Below are positions 1 through 7,214 of a stretch of 64,000 nucleotides of DNA, one piece after another. A program made the translations under genes and the position numbers. Position 1 is the first letter of the stretch. Every line of letters begins with the position of its first letter. The stretch is from positions 1,274,721 through 1,338,720 of the forward strand of contig NZ_JACVPQ010000001.1 of the NCBI RefSeq assembly GCF_018881795.1, written 5' to 3'. The DNA comes from Polynucleobacter sp. MWH-Jannik1A5 (GTDB taxonomy: Bacteria; Pseudomonadota; Gammaproteobacteria; Burkholderiales; Burkholderiaceae). Below the pieces are notes generated by a model, which saw only the letters and a list, made by a program, of their open reading frames with translations, was not told where the DNA came from and did no database searches.

Positions 1-338
1 TTGCGGCAGCATTATTGGTATTGCTCAATATGGATCGAGTACAAGTTTGGGTAGCACTCATCATTATTGGACGTGAAATTACTATTTCTGCTTTGAGGGA
101 ATGGATGGCTTTGTTAGGCGCAGGGAAAAGTGTGGCCGTTCATATGGTTGGTAAGCTGAAAACGACTGCTCAACTTATAGCGATTCCATTTTTATTGCTC
201 AATGACACCTTATTTGGTTGGTTAAATTGCGCGCAAGTAGGTACTTGGTTAATTTGGATTGCCTCATTTTTAACGCTCTGGTCGATGTTCTATTACATGA
301 AAAAGGCGTTGCCGCAGTTAGCCGGAAAAATCGACTAG
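1..338 (+). CDS. pgsA: CDP-diacylglycerol--glycerol-3-phosphate 3-phosphatidyltransferase, C-terminal part
   Basis: This is the 3' part of a gene that begins before the window; the reading frame is open from base 3. The visible 112 residues are strongly hydrophobic, with membrane segments and the stretch GREITISALREW typical of PgsA. The enzyme makes phosphatidylglycerol phosphate from CDP-diacylglycerol and glycerol 3-phosphate in the inner membrane, the committed step to phosphatidylglycerol and cardiolipin. The CDP-alcohol phosphatidyltransferase signature itself lies upstream, outside the window, so the call rests on the C-terminal half. A good family match, but partial. Confidence 0.85.
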   Translation, partial: AAALLVLLNMDRVQVWVALIIIGREITISALREWMALLGAGKSVAVHMVGKLKTTAQLIAIPFLLLNDTLFGWLNCAQVGTWLIWIASFLTLWSMFYYMKKALPQLAGKID

Positions 339-443
339 GTATTCAAAAGCCCAGCTGGATAGGGTTTTCAAGGTAATTACATCCCCCCATTTTTGGGAAT
401 AATGCTTTCTTTGCGATTGTTTGTTAAACTATCGCCCTGTTAT

Positions 444-519
444 GCGGGAATAGCTCAGCTGGTAGAGCGATACCTTGCCAAGGTATAGGTCGGGAGTTCG
501 AACCTCCTTTCCCGCTCCA
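444..519 (+). tRNA. tRNA-Gly (anticodon GCC)
   Basis: A full cloverleaf is visible. The acceptor arms GCGGGAA and TTCCCGC pair, followed by discriminator T and an encoded CCA. The anticodon stem ATACC/GGTAT encloses loop TTGCCAA with anticodon GCC, and the T arm carries GTTCGAA. Length is 76 bases including CCA. It lies 49 bases before a tRNA-Cys gene and the two are probably one transcript. Confidence 0.97.
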
Positions 520-568
520 AGTTCGATGGGAAGCCCTAAAAAGCTTCCCATTTTTGATTCAAGAGTAT

Positions 569-642
569 GGCGCGTTGGCCGAGTGGTTAGGCAGGAGCCT
601 GCAAAGCTTCGTACGGGGGTTCGATTCCCTCACGCGCCTCCA
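569..642 (+). tRNA. tRNA-Cys (anticodon GCA)
   Basis: The acceptor stem GGCGCGT/ACGCGCC is followed by discriminator T and encoded CCA. The anticodon stem GGAGC/GCTTC encloses loop CTGCAAA, giving anticodon GCA. The T arm contains GGTTCGATTCC. Length is 74 bases. It follows tRNA-Gly in the same orientation, an arrangement common in betaproteobacteria. Confidence 0.97.
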
Positions 643-734
643 GTAATTTGTCTTGACGAATTAGGGGCATCACCTAAAATGCTTTTAACTATTGCAAGTA
701 AAAGCGATAACTACCTTAATCAAATTAAACACAC

Positions 735-1196
735 ATGATCACAACCCAAACTCTCAAAGTTAGTGCCCTAGCATTATTTATGGCAGCGATCTTAGGTGCG
801 TGCGCTAGCTCAGGTGACTCTCCTTCTGGCTCGCCTCAAGAGGTGCAGGAAGTTCAATCACAGTTATTGGGCGATATGCTCTTGCCACAAGGTGCGCGAT
901 TGAATGGCACTGATTCGATCATTATCGGTCGTGGGAATGAGTGGGTTGGTAGAGCAATCGTTAATGCATTGCAAGGCTCAACAGATGTTTATGCTTTCTT
1001 CCAATCGGAATATCCAAAGGCTGGTTGGACAACGGTTACTGCTGTGAAAGCAAAAACTAGCATCTTGGTTTTCACAAAAGGTGATAGAACTGCAACTATT
1101 GAAATAGTAGATGGATCTTTAGGCGGACCAAAATCAGTGATCGTGATCACTTCTTCGCCTAAAAATGCAAACGTGGTTGCTCCAACTCGTAAGTAA
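735..1196 (+). CDS. Small predicted lipoprotein of unknown function
   Basis: A 153-residue protein with a clear lipoprotein signal: a hydrophobic stretch at residues 8-20 and a lipobox LGAC, so the mature protein would start at the cysteine near residue 23 and be lipid-anchored. The rest is soluble and rather beta-rich, with no catalytic motif that I recognise. It sits between the tRNA pair and a terminator shared with lexA. No strong Shine-Dalgarno sequence precedes the ATG at 735. I cannot assign a function. The lipoprotein call is firm; the role is open. Confidence 0.75.
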   Translation: MITTQTLKVSALALFMAAILGACASSGDSPSGSPQEVQEVQSQLLGDMLLPQGARLNGTDSIIIGRGNEWVGRAIVNALQGSTDVYAFFQSEYPKAGWTTVTAVKAKTSILVFTKGDRTATIEIVDGSLGGPKSVIVITSSPKNANVVAPTRK

Positions 1197-1216
1197 TTCG
1201 TTCGGTAGTGCAAATA

Positions 1217-1244
1217 AAAAAAGGCCTCTTAAAAGAGGCCTTTT
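1217..1244. terminator. Bidirectional rho-independent terminator
   Basis: A perfect hairpin with AAGGCCTCTT and its complement AAGAGGCCTT is flanked by A and T runs on both sides. It lies between the stop of the lipoprotein gene (plus strand) and the stop of lexA (minus strand) and can serve both. Confidence 0.9.
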
Positions 1245-1261
1245 GCTTTAGGGGCTCTAGC

Positions 1262-1981
1262 TTAAAGCCCTTCAGCCCTAATGAGACCAACTGCTTGACC
1301 TTCAATCGCAAAGTTAGGTTGACGGCTATCCACCAAAATATTTTTGAAGTCTGGATTCTCTGCTTGTAACTCAATGACCATGCCATCAGCAGTTTTCTTT
1401 TGCTGCCAACGCTTCACCGTGACTTCATCATCAAGACGAGCAACAACAATATCGCCATTGCGAACTTCAGTTGTTTTTCTGACAGCCAAATAATCGCCAT
1501 CCAAAATTCCCGCATCGCGCATGCTCATCCCTTTTACTTTTAATAAGTAATCAGCGCCTTTACTAAACAGACTTGGATCAATTGGAACTTGTTTCTCAAT
1601 ATGTTCAACCGCCATGATTGGAGAGCCAGCAGCAACTCGTCCGATCAATGGCAGAGTCAGTTGTTGCAAAGCGCCTGATGGCAAAGAAAGTTGGCGATAT
1701 TTATTGCTGTGGTGTGATTGATTAAATCGCTGTGGAATACGAATGCCGCGTGAAGTGCCCGGGGTTAATTCGATATAGCCTTTCTTCGCTAAGGCACGCA
1801 AATGTTCTTCAGCGGCATTGGCAGAAGCAAAGCCAAGTTGTGTTGCAATTTCTGCACGAGTTGGAGGTAAGCCACTCTCATCAATGGCTTTTGTGATCAA
1901 CTCCAAAATCTCATTCTGACGTGGAGTGAGCTTGGGGAGGGCAGTCAGCTCCTCCGGAAAATCGACTGTGTTTATGTCCAT
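1262..1981 (-). CDS. lexA: LexA repressor / self-cleaving SOS regulator
   Basis: LexA represses DNA-damage genes and inactivates itself when RecA filaments stimulate autocleavage. From the ATG at 1979-1981 the protein has 239 residues. There is an N-terminal winged-helix domain (residues about 18-83), the cleavage pair Ala118-Gly119 in GRVAAG, Ser153 in GMSM and Lys190 in TVKRW, which are the catalytic dyad. Length is slightly above the usual 200-220 residues because of an N-terminal extension of about 15 residues and a longer linker. The reading frame stays open up to 2143, but those upstream codons overlap the divergent asparaginase gene and a good promoter plus LexA box, so I reject the longer start. 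Confidence 0.93.
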   Translation of the reverse strand: MDINTVDFPEELTALPKLTPRQNEILELITKAIDESGLPPTRAEIATQLGFASANAAEEHLRALAKKGYIELTPGTSRGIRIPQRFNQSHHSNKYRQLSLPSGALQQLTLPLIGRVAAGSPIMAVEHIEKQVPIDPSLFSKGADYLLKVKGMSMRDAGILDGDYLAVRKTTEVRNGDIVVARLDDEVTVKRWQQKKTADGMVIELQAENPDFKNILVDSRQPNFAIEGQAVGLIRAEGL

Positions 1982-1982
1982 A

Positions 1983-2016
1983 CTGGGATTGTATACAGCA
2001 GTATTTGATATATCAA
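1983..2016 (-). promoter_or_regulatory. lexA promoter with overlapping LexA (SOS) box
   Basis: On the minus strand a -35 TTGATA (2011-2016) and a -10 TACAAT (1988-1993) are separated by exactly 17 bases. A LexA box CTG-N10-CAG (1983-1998) covers the -10, consistent with autorepression. The -10 ends only six bases before the lexA ATG, so transcription would begin at or next to the start codon, and no Shine-Dalgarno sequence is present. The transcript may therefore be leaderless. The -35 is half of a perfect palindrome TTGATATATCAA (2005-2016) that also offers TTGATA to the plus strand. Confidence 0.75.
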
Positions 2017-2040
2017 GCAATTTAGAGGGGATAATGGGGT

Positions 2041-3117
2041 ATGAGCTCAATTGAAAACCATTTAGAAACTTCACCCCATATCCTGGTGCTAGGCATGGGC
2101 GGCACAATTGCAGGTTTGGCGCCGCACCCAACAGAAAAGCCAATGGAGTATGAAGCGGGCCAAGTTGAAATTACTTCCTTGTTAGCCCAAATCCAATCTG
2201 CGGTGCCCGAAGGCGTCAAGCTCGTTTCTAGGCAGTTAGCCAACATCAATAGTCGCAACTTGACTGAAGCCTTGTTAACGCAACTTGGTGATGCTGTTCA
2301 GGAGTCCCTTGCTCATACCTTGGTTAAAGGCATAGTGGTCACTCACGGAACTGACACTATCGAAGAAACAGGCGTCTTTTTACAGCTGACTTGCGGTAAA
2401 AATGCTCAAAATTTAGGCAAGAGGGTCATCTTGACCGGCGCCATGTTGCCGGCAAATGCGCCTAAAGCAGATGGCCCATCCAATTTGCTGGACGCTATTC
2501 GCTGGGCATCTACCCCAATCGATAACTGCCCCGGTGGTATTTATGCCGTTATGGATGGCAGAGGCTGTTTAGCTATGGATTTAGCCAAACGACACGGTAG
2601 CGCCTTAAATGCACCCATTCAGGGGTCTCCAAGCAGCTCAGTTGGGTTGATTAATCCTTCTTGGCTTTCTGGGGTAAAGGCGGTTCAAGCCCTTTGGGTA
2701 GAGGATTTGCCGATTCCTAAGGAGAATGAATGGCCTTGGGTAGAAATATTGACTAGTCATGCTGGCGCTCGTGCAGAGACGATTACCCAATGGCTAAGCT
2801 CCAAAGTAAAGGGTCTAGTGCTTGCCGGTACAGGCATGGGGGGCTTTCATGATGCCTGGAGGGATTCTCTGGTGGCGGCAGTCAAGCATGGGATTGCTCT
2901 GGTGCGAACTACAAGAACCGGGGCGGGAGAAACCGTTCCCAATCTCCCTGAAAAGGATATCTCTGGATGCTTGGCGTCCGGCAGTCTTTCGGCACCCAGA
3001 GCCAGAATTGCGCTTCAATTAGCTCTCAATGCTGAAAAACATGCTCAGGCCGCTGGTAAATCCCTGACTTGGCAGGATTTTTTTGCTAGAATAGCGGTCT
3101 TGCCTGTTATTCGGTAA
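2041..3117 (+). CDS. L-asparaginase (asparaginase/glutaminase family)
   Basis: A 358-residue enzyme that would hydrolyse L-asparagine to aspartate and ammonia. The two signature motifs are present: GGTIAG near residues 20-25 with nucleophile Thr22, and HGTDT at 102-106 with Thr104-Asp105. No signal peptide is seen, so it is probably cytoplasmic, and the length fits the bacterial type I/II fold. The gene is divergent from lexA with only 59 bases between the two starts. A GATAAT at 2030-2035 could be its -10, which would leave almost no 5' leader. Substrate preference (asparagine versus glutamine) cannot be read from the sequence. Confidence 0.9.
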   Translation: MSSIENHLETSPHILVLGMGGTIAGLAPHPTEKPMEYEAGQVEITSLLAQIQSAVPEGVKLVSRQLANINSRNLTEALLTQLGDAVQESLAHTLVKGIVVTHGTDTIEETGVFLQLTCGKNAQNLGKRVILTGAMLPANAPKADGPSNLLDAIRWASTPIDNCPGGIYAVMDGRGCLAMDLAKRHGSALNAPIQGSPSSSVGLINPSWLSGVKAVQALWVEDLPIPKENEWPWVEILTSHAGARAETITQWLSSKVKGLVLAGTGMGGFHDAWRDSLVAAVKHGIALVRTTRTGAGETVPNLPEKDISGCLASGSLSAPRARIALQLALNAEKHAQAAGKSLTWQDFFARIAVLPVIR

Positions 3118-3179
3118 GCGCTGAAAAGCGGCTGTAAAAGTGTTGTAAGTACTACCTACAATTTGTTACTACCTTGTCA

Positions 3180-3228
3180 CACTGGCGCTGAGTTCACAAC
3201 CATCAGAACTTAGCAAGACGCCCAGGTG
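3180..3228 (+). promoter_or_regulatory. Structured rpsF leader, candidate S6:S18 autoregulatory RNA
   Basis: The 134-base spacer before rpsF holds a long imperfect hairpin. Arms CTGAGTTC (3188-3195) and GAACTTAG (3206-3213) pair with one wobble around a 10-base loop. An outer stem CACTGGCG (3180-3187) pairs imperfectly with CGCCCAGGTG (3219-3228), leaving a one-sided bulge at 3214-3218. An S6:S18-binding leader is known upstream of rpsF in many bacteria. I infer that this is the local version, but have not matched it to a covariance model. Confidence 0.55.
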
Positions 3229-3251
3229 ACTTAATCCTTAAGGAGTGTTTG

Positions 3252-3626
3252 ATGCGTCATTATGAAATCGTCTTTATCGTCCATCCGGACCAAAGCGAGC
3301 AAGTGCCAGCGATGATCGATCGTTACAAAGCTACATTAGCAGCTGCGGGCGGCAAAATTCATCGTATGGAAGACTGGGGTCGTCGTCAGATGGCTTACAT
3401 GATCGACAAGCTTGCTAAAGCCCATTACGTTTGCATGAACATTGAGTGCGACCAGAAAACTCTGGAAGAGCTCGAGCATGCGTTCAAATTTAACGATGCT
3501 GTTTTGCGTCACCTCATTATCAAGACTAAGAAAGCTGAAACAGAGCCTTCCATCATGATGAAAGAAGTGCAACGCGAAGAAGCGCGCAAATCAGCTCAAG
3601 CCGACGCTCCTGTAGCGGCAGCCTAA
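3252..3626 (+). CDS. rpsF: 30S ribosomal protein S6
   Basis: A 124-residue small-subunit protein that binds 16S rRNA together with S18. The N-terminus [14 protein letters not shown] and the internal DWGRRQMAY are typical of S6. I take the ATG at 3252 rather than the in-frame TTG just before it, because the Shine-Dalgarno AAGGAG at 3239-3244 is seven bases upstream. First gene of rpsF-priB-rpsR-rplI-dnaB, an order conserved in betaproteobacteria. Expression is probably controlled by the structured leader. Confidence 0.97.
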   Translation: MRHYEIVFIVHPDQSEQVPAMIDRYKATLAAAGGKIHRMEDWGRRQMAYMIDKLAKAHYVCMNIECDQKTLEELEHAFKFNDAVLRHLIIKTKKAETEPSIMMKEVQREEARKSAQADAPVAAA

Positions 3627-3685
3627 GTTAGAAATTTGAAGAGGAATACACAGACTAGAAAACGTATCAGAGAAGCGGAGCGGCG

Positions 3686-3979
3686 TTGAATCATTTCACC
3701 CTAACTGCAATCTTGGTATCTAAAGACGCGATTCGATTTACACCAGCAGGAATACCGGTGATGCATTGTCAGCTAGAACATAGCGGCCAGGCAAACGAGG
3801 TAGGAGTAGCGAGGAAAATTCAGATGAACGTTGAAGCCATCACAATCGGTCCGATACAAAAGGATCTAGAGCGAATGGATTTAGGAACTGAGGCAGTGTT
3901 TGAGGGATTCTTAGCACCCAAGACTCTACGTAATCAAAGACTTGTTTTCCATATTACCCATATTCAATTGAAAAATTAA
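3686..3979 (+). CDS. priB: Primosomal replication protein PriB (N)
   Basis: A 97-residue single-domain OB-fold protein related to SSB, which helps PriA reload DnaB at stalled replication forks. It starts with TTG at 3686 ([14 protein letters not shown]); a purine-rich GCGGAG lies five bases upstream. It sits between rpsF and rpsR, the position where priB is found in gamma- and betaproteobacteria, and that placement is part of the identification. An antisense reading frame over the same bases is a shadow. Confidence 0.9.
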   Translation: MNHFTLTAILVSKDAIRFTPAGIPVMHCQLEHSGQANEVGVARKIQMNVEAITIGPIQKDLERMDLGTEAVFEGFLAPKTLRNQRLVFHITHIQLKN

Positions 3980-3992
3980 AGAGGAAATCATC

Positions 3993-4265
3993 ATGGCGTT
4001 TGGAAAGAAACCCGATTTCAAAAAGAAACCAGCTCAGAACCCATTGTTCAAGCGTAAGCGTTATTGCCGTTTCACTGTTGCTGGCGTAGAACAGATTGAT
4101 TACAAAGATGTAGATACATTGAAGGACTTCATTGGCGAAAACGCCAAGATCACTCCTGCTCGTTTGACAGGCACAAAAGCAAAGTATCAGCGTCAATTAG
4201 ACACTGCTATCAAGCGTGCTCGTTACTTGGCTTTGTTGCCATTCTCCGATCAACACAAGAAATAA
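3993..4265 (+). CDS. rpsR: 30S ribosomal protein S18
   Basis: A 90-residue basic protein that pairs with S6 on the 30S platform. Motifs include [19 protein letters not shown] and the C-terminal [13 protein letters not shown], both typical of S18. The Shine-Dalgarno is AAAGAGGAAA at about 3979-3988. Length exceeds E. coli S18 (75 residues) through an N-terminal Lys/Phe-rich extension, as is usual in betaproteobacteria. Confidence 0.97.
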   Translation: MAFGKKPDFKKKPAQNPLFKRKRYCRFTVAGVEQIDYKDVDTLKDFIGENAKITPARLTGTKAKYQRQLDTAIKRARYLALLPFSDQHKK

Positions 4266-4278
4266 TTAGGAGCCCTCA

Positions 4279-4731
4279 ATGCAAATCATTCTTTTAGAAA
4301 AAGTAACAAACCTGGGCAACCTCGGCGACATCGTTCGCGTTAAAGACGGTTTCGCTCGTAACTTCTTAATCCCACAACGTAAAGCTCGTCGTGCGACTGA
4401 AGCAGCCATTGCTGACTTTGCAGTACGTCGTGCTGAGTTGGAGAAATTGGCTGCTGAGAAATTGGCTGCTGCTGAAGCAGTTGGCATCAAGCTCAAAGAC
4501 TTGGTTCTCGAAATCGGTCAAAAAGCAGGTGTTGACGGTCGTTTGTTTGGTTCTGTAACCAATCATGACATCGCTGATGCTTTGAAAGCTAAAGGCTTCA
4601 CAATTGAGAAGTCTTCAGTTCGCATGCCTACTGGCCCATTGAAAATGGTTGGTGATCACCCTGTAGCGGTTGCTGTTCATACCGACGTAGTTACAGACAT
4701 CACTATTCGTGTAGTTGGCGAGCAAGCTTAA
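4279..4731 (+). CDS. rplI: 50S ribosomal protein L9
   Basis: A 150-residue two-domain protein. The N-terminal domain ([25 protein letters not shown]) binds 23S rRNA, and a long helix around residues 42-75 leads to the C-terminal domain. A nine-residue repeat, EKLAAEKLA, lies in the helix. Full length, with TAGGAG seven bases before the ATG. Fourth gene of the rpsF operon. Confidence 0.97.
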   Translation: MQIILLEKVTNLGNLGDIVRVKDGFARNFLIPQRKARRATEAAIADFAVRRAELEKLAAEKLAAAEAVGIKLKDLVLEIGQKAGVDGRLFGSVTNHDIADALKAKGFTIEKSSVRMPTGPLKMVGDHPVAVAVHTDVVTDITIRVVGEQA

Positions 4732-4753
4732 GTTAAGTCTGTAAACTAGCCTC

Positions 4754-6193
4754 ATGGCTGAATCCCGTTCACGTTCCGTTACGCTGAATCCCGGCATGAT
4801 AGGTTCTGGGGATGCAGTCGTGCAGGCTTTAAAAGTTCCACCGCATTCAGTAGAAGCCGAGCAATCTCTGCTCGGCGGTCTACTTATTGATAACTCCTCT
4901 TGGGACAACCTTGGCGGAGTATTAAACGATAAAGATTTCTATCGCCCTGAGCATGCTCTGATCTACAAGGTTATTGCTCGTTTAGTTGGCGACAATCATC
5001 CTGCTGATGTAATTACTGTTTACGACGCTGTGAAGTCTGAACAGGGCGGCGACTTAGTCAGTATTGACTATCTCAATTCTTTAGCGCAAAACACACCTAG
5101 TGCAGCGAATATTAAAGGCTATGCCGACATTGTTCGTGACCGCAGTATTTTGCGTCGCTTGATCGAAGTTTCAGACAGCATTGTAAATTCTGCATTCGTT
5201 CCAGAGGGGCGCACTGTCAGAACCCTGTTGGATGAAGCTGAGTCACGCATTCTTCAGATTGGTGAAGAGGGTAGTCGCAAAGCCGACTATCTTGAGATTG
5301 AACCTTTGCTTAAAGCTGTTGTTGCGCGTATTGATGAGCTCTATAACCGTCAAGGCGGTAGCGACATTACCGGCATTGCAACTGGCTTCTTAGATTTAGA
5401 TAAGCAAACTAGTGGCCTACAAAAAGGCGACCTTGTAATTGTTGCTGGGCGTCCTTCGATGGGTAAGACTGCATTCGCATTGAATATTGCTGAGAACGTT
5501 GCGCTTGCTGAAGGCTTGCCAGTCGTTGTGTTCTCCATGGAGATGTCAGGCGAACAATTAGCTGCCCGTCTATTGGGATCTGTTGGGCGCGTTGACCAAG
5601 GTCGTATGCGTACTGGTAAGTTGCAAGATGATGAGTGGCCACGCGTCACTGATGCCATAGCCCGTTTAAGTAATACCCAAATTTTGATTGATGAGACTGG
5701 TTCTTTATCAAGCTTAGAGTTGCGCGCACGTGCACGTCGTATCGCCAGAAATTTTGGGGGCACACTTGGTTTGGTAGTGATTGACTACTTGCAGTTGATG
5801 AGTGGTTCAGGATCGGAAAACCGAGCAACTGAGATTTCAGAAATCTCTCGCTCCCTTAAGTCGCTTGCAAAAGAATTGCAGTGTCCAGTAGTGGCGCTCT
5901 CTCAGTTGAACCGTGGTCTTGAGCAACGTCCTAATAAGCGTCCAATCATGTCTGACTTACGTGAATCAGGCGCGATTGAACAAGATGCTGACTTGATTAT
6001 GTTTATCTATCGTGATGAGGTATATCACCCAGACACTACAACCGATAAGGGGGTAGCTGAGATTATTATTGGTAAGCAGCGTAACGGCCCAATCGGCACT
6101 GTGCGCTTAAGCTGGCAAGGTCCGTATACCAAGTTTGATAACTTAGCAATGGGATCTATTGGCTACTCTTCTGGTGGTTACGAGCCGTTCTAA
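4754..6193 (+). CDS. dnaB: Replicative DNA helicase DnaB
   Basis: A 479-residue hexameric 5'-3' helicase of the replication fork. The N-terminal primase-interaction domain starts near residue 28 (PPHSVEAEQSLLGG). The RecA-like domain has Walker A GRPSMGKTAF near residue 232 and Walker B VVIDYLQLMSG, followed by the SRSLKSLAKEL and QLNRGLEQR motifs. No intein is present. Last gene of the rpsF operon, followed by a strong terminator. Confidence 0.97.
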   Translation: MAESRSRSVTLNPGMIGSGDAVVQALKVPPHSVEAEQSLLGGLLIDNSSWDNLGGVLNDKDFYRPEHALIYKVIARLVGDNHPADVITVYDAVKSEQGGDLVSIDYLNSLAQNTPSAANIKGYADIVRDRSILRRLIEVSDSIVNSAFVPEGRTVRTLLDEAESRILQIGEEGSRKADYLEIEPLLKAVVARIDELYNRQGGSDITGIATGFLDLDKQTSGLQKGDLVIVAGRPSMGKTAFALNIAENVALAEGLPVVVFSMEMSGEQLAARLLGSVGRVDQGRMRTGKLQDDEWPRVTDAIARLSNTQILIDETGSLSSLELRARARRIARNFGGTLGLVVIDYLQLMSGSGSENRATEISEISRSLKSLAKELQCPVVALSQLNRGLEQRPNKRPIMSDLRESGAIEQDADLIMFIYRDEVYHPDTTTDKGVAEIIIGKQRNGPIGTVRLSWQGPYTKFDNLAMGSIGYSSGGYEPF

Positions 6194-6240
6194 TTCAAGA
6201 AATAATCAAAAAACTTCATAGAAGAGTAAACGGACAAACA

Positions 6241-6267
6241 AAAAGCCTCACAGTGTGAGGCTTTTTT
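6241..6267. terminator. Rho-independent terminator after dnaB
   Basis: A perfect stem GCCTCAC/GTGAGGC (6245-6251 and 6255-6261) with a three-base loop, an A run before it and six T after it. It is symmetric enough to act also for the minus-strand PsiF-repeat gene ending at 6302. Confidence 0.92.
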
Positions 6268-6301
6268 AATGCACTGAATATATCAAGCTATGTCAGCAAC
6301 C

Positions 6302-6568
6302 TTATTTGCCGCCCATGCATTTCTTAATGGATGCATCTTTAGCTGCGCCATAGAGTGGCTTGCCATCCTTGCTCACGGCTTTAGCTTCACAATCATTTGG
6401 TTTTGTATCACCCATACATTTCTTAATGGATGCATCTTTAGCTGCACCATAGAGTGGCTTGCCATCTTTGCTCACGGCTTTAGCTTCACAAGCGGCTTGA
6501 TCAGCAAATGCATAAGTGGGAAGCGCAAAGCTCAGTGCAATACTTAAAGCGACGATAATTTTTTTCAT
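6302..6568 (-). CDS. Secreted PsiF-repeat protein with two identical repeats
   Basis: An 88-residue protein with a signal peptide (residues 1 to about 22, ending TYAFA) and two copies of a PsiF-type unit. Each begins CEAKAVSKDGKPL and ends IKKCM, so each copy carries a cysteine pair likely to form a disulfide in the periplasm. The second copy follows the first at exactly 33 residues. PsiF-repeat proteins are named from E. coli PsiF, a phosphate-starvation-induced protein; their molecular role is unknown. The Shine-Dalgarno AAGGAATC precedes the ATG. The family call is fairly good, but no function can be given. Confidence 0.75.
   Translation of the reverse strand: MKKIIVALSIALSFALPTYAFADQAACEAKAVSKDGKPLYGAAKDASIKKCMGDTKPNDCEAKAVSKDGKPLYGAAKDASIKKCMGGK
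6312..6491 (-). repeat. Tandem 99-base repeat inside the PsiF-repeat gene
   Basis: Bases 6312-6392 and 6411-6491 match at 78 of 81 positions, offset by exactly 99 bases (33 codons). The three differences are all synonymous, so the encoded 27 residues are identical. This points to a recent internal duplication or to gene conversion between copies. Confidence 0.9.
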
Positions 6569-6671
6569 GGAGATTCCTTAATTAAGTACTTCAGTTGATA
6601 GATTACTGTAATCAAAATTAGGCTTTTATATAAGATAGGGAAAGTGCTATTAGCCTTAAAGTATGAAGCCA

Positions 6672-7214
6672 TTAAGGCACCATTCTCCGGGCTTCAGTGA
6701 ACTTTGCTGCCCAATAAGGTGAGGTAATGTAGTCAAGACGTACAGTGCCGCCAGCACTTGGAGCATGGACAAATCTGCCCTGGCCCACATAGATGCCCGC
6801 ATGAGAATATTTCTCGCCAGTGGTATTAAAGAAAACTAGGTCGCCTGGCGCTGGCGGTTGTCCATCAATACTTCTGCCTTTGCTGCTCATGAGCTGAATA
6901 GTCCGGGGTAGCTTGATCCCTGCCGCTTTGTTATAGACGTAAACAATCAGCCCACTGCAATCAAATCCACCTTTAGGGGTATTGCCACCATAACGGTAGG
7001 GGACGTCTACCAATCCTACTGCAGCAATCGAAATATCTTCGGTGCCAACACTAGTATCTTGTTTAAATTGAACTACTTTAGTTGATGGACTAGATTTACT
7101 ACTGAATGTGCTGCATCCGCTTAGGATGAGTAAGCTGCAAATAAAAATGCCGCACCCTAGAAGAGTGCGGCATGAAGAGTGCTGCTTAGAGAGCGTCAGC
7201 TGCATGATCCGCAA
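6672..7214 (-). CDS. NlpC/P60 (C40) cell-wall peptidase lipoprotein
   Basis: A 180-residue putative murein peptidase. It has a lipoprotein signal with lipobox LSGC (Cys34) and then a short Ser/Thr-rich linker. The NlpC/P60 domain has catalytic Cys86 in GGFDCSGL, His138 in YSHAGIYVG and His150 in GRFVHAPS, the expected triad. It would cleave peptide stems (DL-endopeptidase type, as in Spr/MepS) at the outer membrane. Its 5' end overlaps the end of the phoH-like gene by 29 bases, so the two are probably cotranscribed; a shorter start at residue 4 is possible. Confidence 0.88.
   Translation of the reverse strand: MRIMQLTLSKQHSSCRTLLGCGIFICSLLILSGCSTFSSKSSPSTKVVQFKQDTSVGTEDISIAAVGLVDVPYRYGGNTPKGGFDCSGLIVYVYNKAAGIKLPRTIQLMSSKGRSIDGQPPAPGDLVFFNTTGEKYSHAGIYVGQGRFVHAPSAGGTVRLDYITSPYWAAKFTEARRMVP

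Noticed and set aside
475..738. An 87-codon plus-strand reading frame over the tRNA pair
   Set aside because: It covers most of tRNA-Gly and all of tRNA-Cys; the bases are explained by the two tRNA genes.
1982..2143. Longer N-terminus for LexA
   Set aside because: It would overlap the asparaginase gene by about 100 bases, run across the promoter and LexA box, and add residues unlike any LexA.
6290..6547. Plus-strand frame with internal repeats opposite the PsiF gene
   Set aside because: Its repeats are only the antisense of the PsiF duplication; the minus-strand frame has a signal peptide and a family match.
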